In this document: piece after piece, positions 57,441 to 64,000 of the stretch
How positions within the stretch are numbered: the first letter of the stretch is position 1
How the letters are laid out: the number at the start of each line of letters is the position of its first letter
NCBI GenBank assembly: GCA_964036195.1
Contig: OZ038452.1
Location: 29,027,785-29,091,784 of the forward strand
Direction of reading: 5' to 3'
Source of the DNA: Sphaerolaimus hirsutus
Taxonomy: Eukaryota; Nematoda; Chromadorea; Monhysterida; Sphaerolaimidae
DNA length: 64,000 nucleotides
Made by a program: the position numbers and the translations under genes
The notes under the pieces: generated by a model
Told to the model about the DNA's origin: nothing
The model's input: only the letters and a program-made list of their open reading frames with translations
Database searches by the model: none

Positions 57441-58049
57441 TAGGGATGGACAAGGTTTTTTTAAAAAATAAAAAACGTTTTATTATAAAAAAACCCGACC
57501 ATCGAAACCGTTTTTTTTAAAAACCTTGGCCAAAATTTTTAGTACTAAGCACTAGGTATTTTGCAATTTTTTGCGCACAAGCGCGCAATTTCACCTGCAC
57601 TGTACCATTTGTGGTGGTTTTCATTGCTTTTTGAGCATTTTTAGTGTAAAAGCTTCCATTTGTTTATGCTATTTGTCGTAATAAGCCACGATGTGCTAGT
57701 GTAGTATATAATATACAGTCAATGTGCCCCCACATACTTGTGCAGTGTGAAACACAACTGCCAATGTGTTAGCCTGCTCTTATATCCTTTTTTAAGCACT
57801 TTAAATCACGAATGTTCGACAAAAGGCGATATCCGTAGTAACTCTACATAAAACATCACTTTTTGACAGAAATCACCACTTATAATGCTATCCCATGGCT
57901 CTAAAACCATTATATGGCTATATATAACATCACAAAGTACTGTCACCCGTCTGATTTACCTGTTTATCTATTTATCTGTTGACTCATGACCATACCTGGG
58001 AACTTTAAAAAAAAAACGGTTTTATTTTAAACTTTTTCAGCCATCCCTA
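57441..58049. mobile_element. hAT-like element, AGGGATGG tips, copy 2
   Basis: The tips are TAGGGATGGACAAGG and the mirror CAGCCATCCCTA. The target duplication GTCTGAAT is perfect (57433-57440 and 58050-58057). The core is the inverted counterpart of 10109-10770 (GCGCGCAATTTCACC, ATAATGCTATCCCATG). No transposase ORF is present. Confidence 0.83.
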
Positions 58050-58288
58050 GTCTGAATTAATGCTCTGATATGCAAATGTTGATCAATTTTCGTTCAATAA
58101 GAAAAGTATCTTCAAATGAAAAATGCGTGAAAAATGTTGTGAAAAAATTAATGACAGCATCCAATAGAACTTAGCGTATTACCTCTAATTGACCCCCTCA
58201 AAATATCCCCTAATACACCCCCTCGAAATACCCCCATCTTGAATGATGTACATCATGTATGCAATGTATATGATGTATTAATTGCTAC

Positions 58289-58896
58289 TGTTATGCCATC
58301 GTATTTTAGGCATTTTTCCATTCTATTTAGATTCATTGTCTTATGGTAGGTTTTTGAATGCAACATGTAAGTGTTTGCCTGCGAGTAGATATCCCCCCAC
58401 ACGCCGCTCTATTGTTTCTATGTGCCCTAGGTATTTACGTATTCACTATGTACTCTGCGCCGCGTACAGTTGCGTCGCCACGGTTTTTAGGTGTTCCATT
58501 TTCACTGTTATGTATGGCATGTATGCATTATGTACTCTTGTGGTGTCGACCAGACATTCTGTCGACACCGTTTTTCATGTCATTGAAGTAGGTGCCCCCC
58601 AATATTCTGGTGTGTATCCAGCCGATATTTTCAATCGGCTGGCAGTCAATGTTTTCGTTTTTTCCGCGTGAATATTTTCTCTATTTTTCCCAACCTATTT
58701 ATGATTGATTTCCCCCCAATTTCTACCTAATTATTGAACCGATTTTGCTTAAATGAAGCATCGGAAATTGAAATTGGGCCTTGGAATTTATTTGCGGCAT
58801 TTGCCCAAACACAATTAAGTGTAGTTCGGCCGCCGCTCATCAATCAACAACCCCCATCAAGCAATCTTCAATGACCGCAACTACGCGGCCATTACA
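58289..58896 (+). repeat. 5' LTR (608 bp)
   Basis: It begins TGTTATGCCATCG and ends GCGGCCATTACA. It is practically identical to 62519-63126; I see one A/G difference near 58489 and CTACG versus CTCAG near 58881. Open frames inside it (about 130 aa) are repeat sequence rather than a gene. No unambiguous TATA box was picked out. Confidence 0.92.
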
Positions 58897-58916
58897 TGGT
58901 GACTGTACTGGGAGCG
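58897..58916 (+). promoter_or_regulatory. candidate primer-binding site
   Basis: TGGTGACTGTACTGGGAGCG follows the 5' LTR with no spacer. TGG is the complement of a tRNA CCA end, as expected for first-strand priming. The tRNA was not identified. Confidence 0.65.
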
Positions 58917-58978
58917 ATTAATTTTGCTCCCAGATTTTCGATCCCAGGCTTCTGATCGCCTGACCACTTCGCGTTCCC

Positions 58979-59526
58979 GATCAGCCACTGGGGCTGATCG
59001 AAATCGTTTTTTGTGCCGCTTTGCCACTGGGGCTAGCGGCATAGCGACGACGCTTCGCGCCGCTTTTTCAACTCGACGCTGCCGCCGACCGCTTATCAGC
59101 CACTGGGGCTGTGCGGCTGGCGACCACTTGCTTCGATCAGCCACTGGGGCTGATCGAAAACGTTTTTCCGCGTCGCTTTGCCACTGGGGCTAGCGACATC
59201 TCGGCGACGCTTCGCGCCGGTTTTTTGACTAAATCAGCCACTGAGGCTGTGCGGCCGGCGACCACTTGCTTCGATCAGCCATTGGGGCTGATCGAAAACG
59301 TTTTTCCTCGTCGCTTTGCCACTGGGGCTAGCGACATCTCGGCGAAGCTTTGCGCCGGTTTTTTGAAACGATCAGCCACTGGGGCTGATTGAACCTACGG
59401 TTTTCGCTGTCGCTGTGCCACTGGGGCCAGCGACTGTCCAGTGAGGCGCCGCGCTACGTGTCAACCCGATCAGCCACTGGGGCTGACCAGGGACTTTTGC
59501 TTTTCGCTGAGCCACTGGGGCCAGCC
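58979..59526 (+). repeat. leader array of twelve GCCACTGGGGC motifs
   Basis: Twelve copies of GCCACTGGGGC (two with one substitution) occur at roughly 40-75 bp intervals. They alternate between two contexts: GATCAGCCACTGGGGCTGATC, which can fold into a stem-loop, and CTTTGCCACTGGGGCTAGCG. Longer units containing GTTTTTC(C)GCGTCGC are partly repeated. The array lies between the primer site and the ORF, where packaging or translation signals are usually found. Confidence 0.85.
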
Positions 59527-59644
59527 GATTTGTATCGCGCTGCTGGCACCGGACGGATCGATTTTCCGCCTGTGTTTGGACACTCCTGCACTATTGTTGC
59601 ACTGAATTGTGCTGTGCAGACTTAGTGACCTCACATTTACCGAC

Positions 59645-62251
59645 ATGTCGCAATATACGCGCGCGGAACTGGAGCCGGTCATTGAATCATGGATGGACGA
59701 GCCCGTTGATCGGCAAAAATTGTTGTGCCTGCTAAATGTGCTAATGCAGTTTCGCATTGACAATGGCGAGTGGCCTACGATTAGTGATCCGCCCCGCTTA
59801 GGAACTGGGCGATTGATTCAGCATGTGTGGAAGCGTATGGACCTGTATTTCACAGATCCAGATACCGTTGTGGAATTGGTCCTCGACCTTGAAGATCAAG
59901 TACCACCCAGAGGCATTGGGGACGACCCCGCGCCGCCTCAAAGCATTGCCATCGCCCAGCCAGCTGCAGCGCTGACTATGGACAATCTTTTGCCCGCTAT
60001 CCAGCAACTGATATCCAGCAATTTGGCAATTGCCCATCAATTGGCTTCACAATCGGTCCCGGCACCCACGGCACCGGTTCAAAATGCACCCGCGGGTTCG
60101 CAATCGATACCGGCACCTGGCGCAAATAATCATTGTCCATTGAGGACCCCCTCTACTACATCTACTAATCAGCCACTTGATTCAACCGAAGCTAGGTTGC
60201 AGGCTGTGTCATCATTGCCTGGCGGTTTGATTGGTCAAATTGCCGCCTACGTCGACCAATACGTCATGGTCCCAGCTGATGGCTTTCCATCGCTCGTGGA
60301 TGCGCTGGCACAAATTTCCTACAGCGATCGCATGAGTGGTGGCCATGTAGCCACCGTTGCTAGCAAGCAGACACCGTTCAATGGGGATTCGAGCGCGCCA
60401 TCGGGGCCCTTTAAATTTTGGCTTCACAATGTGGCGCTACAGGCTTTGAATGTTCCCCCGCCATATCAACATTTGTTCTGGACCAACGTTTTCCAGCAAT
60501 GTTTGAAAGGAAGCGCACAGGCACACTACATTTCTATTCGCCTGGATAAGCACAATACTGTGCTTTATGTTCTCGACAAATTGGCTCGTGTTTTTCAAGT
60601 GGACCGCAAGGCGCATTCCGTCGCTGAGTGGTACCGAATTTCTGCTAAATTGTCTGATTCTGTGGCCACCCTGTACAGCAGATTGTGCTGCACATTCCAC
60701 TACATAAGCGAGCAAATTGACGATTCACAACGCGAGAAAATGATCGGGGATAAATTATTCCTCGAAGTCGAAGACATGGTGCCGACGATGTGTTGGTATC
60801 GGTGGCGCGACAAATGGCGAGATGGTGAGATCGAGTTAGCCGACGCTGTTAGTCGCCTTGATATTGCTCGCGAGGAAAACTCGCATCGTCGTGCTGAACA
60901 GAATAAAAATCGCAATACTAATTGGAAGCCAAAGTCGTCAACGGGCAGAAATGCTGGCTGGGGCAATATTCCATCAGCTGAAGCTGCGTCCCAAAGCGCC
61001 CCAGGCCGATCTGATGGCCAGAAAAGTGGTTGGGATAGGCAGTCTAAATTTGACCCAATGACAGATCAGGGTCCATGGTGCACCTACTTTTTGCATCGGG
61101 CACCCATGCCGCATGAGCCGGCAAAATGTTATTTGAATCCCGATTCTCCTGCCTATCAACTGGATCGGGCGGAACGAGCCCGAGACTTCCTGCGTCAGGC
61201 CGGCAAGAATGAGCACGATGCTCAGAAAAATATGCGCATTGAGTGTGGCAAACTCAATCTGAAAGTGGATGAGCACATCTATAGTGCCCCTGAATCTGAC
61301 ACTAAACCTAGTGGTAATCCGTCTACTAAATTGACTAAAAATGTGTCTAATCCACCATCTGATTCCGAGCCCAAGCCCGATTTTGAAACGTGGTTCCCTA
61401 GCGGCTATGCAGCTCACAAGCAGATGGGTTGCCCCGTGAGCCCAGCAAGCGTGCGACACCCCCATTGTGATCGCCCGCTGGCCACAGTGGATTTCATGGG
61501 CTGCATGCTCACAGGCACACTCGATAGTGGCTGTGAGGAGGGGATCATCATCGAGGAGCATCTGCTCGAAGATGTATGGAAACGCGCACAGTGCAATGCC
61601 AGTACAGAAAAGGCGAAGTACCGGCCATACCCTGATTCAGGTTTGGGGACTGCGGGCGAGCCAATTCCGGGGCATCACCTGGCACTCTACATGCATTTGC
61701 TGCATACCACACCCGGTGGACAACAGCAATCGGCAGACATCTGGGCTGTGGTCAAACGGAAACCACACTTCCCGCGCACATCGAGCCCGCTTTTATTTGG
61801 CCACGAGGCACTCTATGGCACACTCAAAATGAATCGCACTGCCATTTCCGAGCTTCAGCGACTTGAGGCCAATTTCGTGCCCAAAGCCATGGGCAAATCG
61901 ATTCGCACCCGCCGGTCCCCAACTAAAGGGGAAATGCTAACGCCATCGGTGGTCACTAAGCTACCACATGATTTAGCGCCAACTGTGGGCCATCCAAAAT
62001 CACACTTATCGAAGCCCGTTACACTACTGCGCGCGAACTGCCCCAAGGTCTACGGCAGACTCCCATGGAAAAAGTCTGACGCCAAATATTTTTACAACTC
62101 TGCCAAATACATGCCACCACATGCCGAGTTCATGTCGGTGGACGTTGCAAAATTCGATGGCCAACCGGTGGCCAACTATTGGGGCGAGCCAAACATGCGT
62201 CGCAAGCACAAAGCCAGGCTCAGTTCCAGCACCCAATGGAAACCAGGCTAA
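59645..62251 (+). CDS. retrotransposon Gag-protease polyprotein (no pol)
   Basis: The 868-residue ORF starts at ATG 59645, the first Met in frame, and stops TAA at 62249-62251. The N-terminal quarter contains a Pro/Ala/Gln-rich linker. Residues about 255-420 form a helical capsid-like region (FKFWLHNVALQAL, QCLKGSAQAHYI, LYSRLCCTFHYI). A basic Asn/Lys/Arg stretch follows (RRAEQNKNRNTNWKPK). C479-x4-H484-x5-H490-x4-C495 is a zinc-knuckle variant. The protease-like segment has LDSG at about 626-629 (TGTLDSGCEEGIII), the retroviral-type aspartic active-site motif. The remaining 240 residues show no polymerase motif such as YxDD and no integrase HHCC or DDE pattern. The frame is intact, so the protein could be made. 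Confidence 0.85.
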   Translation: MSQYTRAELEPVIESWMDEPVDRQKLLCLLNVLMQFRIDNGEWPTISDPPRLGTGRLIQHVWKRMDLYFTDPDTVVELVLDLEDQVPPRGIGDDPAPPQSIAIAQPAAALTMDNLLPAIQQLISSNLAIAHQLASQSVPAPTAPVQNAPAGSQSIPAPGANNHCPLRTPSTTSTNQPLDSTEARLQAVSSLPGGLIGQIAAYVDQYVMVPADGFPSLVDALAQISYSDRMSGGHVATVASKQTPFNGDSSAPSGPFKFWLHNVALQALNVPPPYQHLFWTNVFQQCLKGSAQAHYISIRLDKHNTVLYVLDKLARVFQVDRKAHSVAEWYRISAKLSDSVATLYSRLCCTFHYISEQIDDSQREKMIGDKLFLEVEDMVPTMCWYRWRDKWRDGEIELADAVSRLDIAREENSHRRAEQNKNRNTNWKPKSSTGRNAGWGNIPSAEAASQSAPGRSDGQKSGWDRQSKFDPMTDQGPWCTYFLHRAPMPHEPAKCYLNPDSPAYQLDRAERARDFLRQAGKNEHDAQKNMRIECGKLNLKVDEHIYSAPESDTKPSGNPSTKLTKNVSNPPSDSEPKPDFETWFPSGYAAHKQMGCPVSPASVRHPHCDRPLATVDFMGCMLTGTLDSGCEEGIIIEEHLLEDVWKRAQCNASTEKAKYRPYPDSGLGTAGEPIPGHHLALYMHLLHTTPGGQQQSADIWAVVKRKPHFPRTSSPLLFGHEALYGTLKMNRTAISELQRLEANFVPKAMGKSIRTRRSPTKGEMLTPSVVTKLPHDLAPTVGHPKSHLSKPVTLLRANCPKVYGRLPWKKSDAKYFYNSAKYMPPHAEFMSVDVAKFDGQPVANYWGEPNMRRKHKARLSSSTQWKPG

Positions 62252-62518
62252 GCAGAGCTAGCATGATTTTAGGGCGTAGATTTGTGCGCATTGAAAATGT
62301 ACCTTTCAAATTGTTTTTTATAATCACACTGCAATCTGATCCATTTGTGATTCTGGATGTTTTTTTAGTTACTGGTTATTATATTTTGGTAACTTGAAAA
62401 TTCCACTTAGTTCAATGTGGTTGCAAGTTTTTGTAGCCTTTTATGTAAGCTTTTGTCTGACTTCCAGTTCCACTAGTGTTTCTTTTGTAAGTAGTGTAAC
62501 TGTTGTCATGGGAGGGGC
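62252..62518 (+). other. 3' untranslated internal region with polypurine tract
   Basis: AT-rich non-coding sequence follows the ORF. GGGAGGGG at 62510-62517, one base before the 3' LTR, is the expected polypurine tract for plus-strand priming. Confidence 0.75.
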
Positions 62519-63126
62519 TGTTATGCCATCGTATTTTAGGCATTTTTCCATTCTATTTAGATTCATTGTCTTATGGTAGGTTTTTGAATGCAACATGTAA
62601 GTGTTTGCCTGCGAGTAGATATCCCCCCACACGCCGCTCTATTGTTTCTATGTGCCCTAGGTATTTACGTATTCACTATGTACTCTGCGCCGCGTACAGT
62701 TGCGTCGCCGCGGTTTTTAGGTGTTCCATTTTCACTGTTATGTATGGCATGTATGCATTATGTACTCTTGTGGTGTCGACCAGACATTCTGTCGACACCG
62801 TTTTTCATGTCATTGAAGTAGGTGCCCCCCAATATTCTGGTGTGTATCCAGCCGATATTTTCAATCGGCTGGCAGTCAATGTTTTCGTTTTTTCCGCGTG
62901 AATATTTTCTCTATTTTTCCCAACCTATTTATGATTGATTTCCCCCCAATTTCTACCTAATTATTGAACCGATTTTGCTTAAATGAAGCATCGGAAATTG
63001 AAATTGGGCCTTGGAATTTATTTGCGGCATTTGCCCAAACACAATTAAGTGTAGTTCGGCCGCCGCTCATCAATCAACAACCCCCATCAAGCAATCTTCA
63101 ATGACCGCAACTCAGCGGCCATTACA
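62519..63126 (+). repeat. 3' LTR (608 bp)
   Basis: It begins TGTTATGCCATCG, ends GCGGCCATTACA, and is followed by the CTAC target copy. It pairs with 58289-58896. Confidence 0.92.
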
Positions 63127-63376
63127 CTACCAATAAAATTACATCGCAGCCACACATACTATTCTGTGCAGGTATATCCCTATATGTGTAAATACAAATA
63201 TGTCCTGTTTGTTCTCATTTATTACCAGTTTTCGGTATGTTTTAGCCTATTCTCTACTACGATCCTTCACGAAAGTTTCTGACGAAATAATAACCCCCCC
63301 CCCTCCTCGAATACGCCCCCCTCAAAATTTGCCGGTGAATATTATACCCCCTGGGGGTATCTCGAGGTAATACGGT
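63127..63376. mobile_element. right half of the palindromic element split by the LTR insertion
   Basis: The sequence after the LTR continues the interior of the TA-flanked group (ATCGCAGCCACACATACT, TTATTACCAG) and ends with CTGGGGGTATCTCGAGGTAATACGGTA. The left half, with CCTCGAAATACCCCC and ATGATGTACATCATGTATGC, precedes the 5' LTR at 58170-58288. Confidence 0.65.
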
Positions 63377-64000
63377 AGTAAATTGACAAAAAATAGTACG
63401 ACGGTCTTACATCAGAATAGGCAGCATTCAATGGTAATTAAATTTCAAAATTCCGTTGACAGATACAGAGAACATCGTCACTTGGACGACTAAAATTTAG
63501 CACGGAAACGCTCAGAAAATCCGTTTTTATGTCCCACTAAAACTGACACCGTCCCAATTCACTTTGAGCCAACTGCCAGGGGCGAAAATTTGACGGAAAC
63601 GCGAAATGCCAGAAAAATACGTTTCTTGGGGATTATATATAATGTGAACTAATCGGTGGATAGAATTCAAAGTACTAGGTAAACTGAAGAAAAAAAACGT
63701 AGACGGGAGCCAAGAGTGAATGCATAAAGTTAAGCTAGGCCATATGTGTTTACTAGCTGACGATGGCAAAATAGATTTTATCGTCGGGAAACGTTTTCAC
63801 TAATGTGACAAATCTTAGTATAATACTTTGGCACTTGTCAGAAATACACCGCGCGGTTTATCAATTTGTAGGTTGCTCAATTTTATAAATTTTGCGGTTT
63901 TCGAAACCTTCAACAATAATTTCAATAATCAATCCGGTGGACGATGACAATCCAGTGAAAATTTTTAATTAAAAAATAGCAATCTAAAATGTTTAAAAAC
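63377..64000. other. AT-rich sequence, nothing recognised
   Basis: No exon-like GC island, tip motif or RNA gene is visible to the window edge. The minus-strand ORF at 63527-63769 has no protein-like features. Confidence 0.4.

Larger units (their letters stand above)
41158..58288. other. 17-kb repeat-rich region without a convincing gene
   Basis: No chain of phase-compatible exons was found. Two isolated GC-rich islands that could be exons are at 46330-46426 and 54446-54511, both read on the minus strand. A third GC-rich stretch at about 54850-54990 ends in a good donor (AAG then GTGAGG at 54950) and might be a promoter or first exon. 51100-51500 and 57235-57440 show nothing recognisable. 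Confidence 0.4.
58289..63126 (+). mobile_element. young non-autonomous LTR retrotransposon with a Gag-protease ORF only
   Basis: The element is bounded by two 608-bp LTRs of the TG...CA type and flanked by CTAC on both sides (4-bp target duplication). Visible LTR differences are about three bases, so insertion was recent. The internal region (58897-62518) has a primer-binding-site candidate, a long leader with a motif array, one 868-residue ORF with Gag and aspartic-protease features, and a polypurine tract. No reverse transcriptase, RNase H or integrase is encoded, so mobilisation would need a partner element. The 4-bp duplication and TG/CA ends fit Ty3 or Bel/Pao groups. It interrupts a palindromic-group element (58170-58288 and 63127-63376). 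Confidence 0.9.

Noticed and set aside
58282..58671. ORF repeated at 62503-62901, as a duplicated gene
   Set aside because: Both lie inside the two LTRs of the retroelement and are identical because the LTRs are copies.
58924..59625. Overlapping ORFs with repeated SATGAD and CHWG units in the retroelement leader
   Set aside because: The periodic peptides result from the GCCACTGGGGC array being read in all frames. The real ORF starts at 59645.

Overview
This looks like an invertebrate animal nuclear contig. The genes are interrupted by many introns, nearly all GT-AG. Exons are GC-rich with G/C-biased third codon positions, while introns and intergenic DNA are AT-rich. The recognisable proteins are animal orthologues: HECTD1, DNAJC2/ZRF1 and CABIN1. 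The sequence does not fix the phylum. Bases 1-64 and 16719-16918 are unsequenced (N). All calls come from reading the sequence; no database search was run. Layout: (1) 801-1970 (+), last two exons of a HECTD1-type E3 ubiquitin ligase. (2) 4248-11018 (+), a complete 13-exon DNAJC2 (zuotin/MPP11/ZRF1) gene; the exons join in frame to 640 aa. (3) 14762 or 15428 to 32893 (+), a CABIN1-type gene with at least 24 exons, one segment probably lost in the N gap, and a poly-Q C-terminus. (4) 34355-41157 (-), a two-pass membrane protein with eight phase-consistent exons, TMEM200-like, open at its 5' end. (5) 41158-58288, 17 kb without a convincing gene, packed with small inverted-repeat elements. (6) 58289-63126, a young LTR retrotransposon with 608-bp LTRs, a CTAC target duplication and a single Gag-protease ORF, but no reverse transcriptase, RNase H or integrase. 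It sits inside an older palindromic element. Functionally, DNAJC2 (ribosome-associated J-protein and chromatin factor), CABIN1 (HIRA histone-chaperone complex) and HECTD1 (ubiquitin ligase) are housekeeping genes. Nothing indicates that they work as a unit. The main biology is the repeat landscape. Three introns (9602-9810, 21327-21639, 28230-28420) consist, end to end, of one inverted-repeat element family whose tips supply the splice sites. This is an introner-like family, with further copies in other introns and between genes. At least ten other families have hAT-type ends (YAGNG-like tips, 8-bp target duplications, many perfect) but interiors made of degenerate short motifs such as GCGCCAAGCGCC, GGGTATCGGGT, CGGGACCGGGACC and GTAAACGTAAATAC. 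One of them duplicated a CABIN1 splice donor and another landed on a probable CABIN1 start codon. A third abundant group is TA-flanked and palindromic (tips CCGTATTTCCTCGAAATACC).
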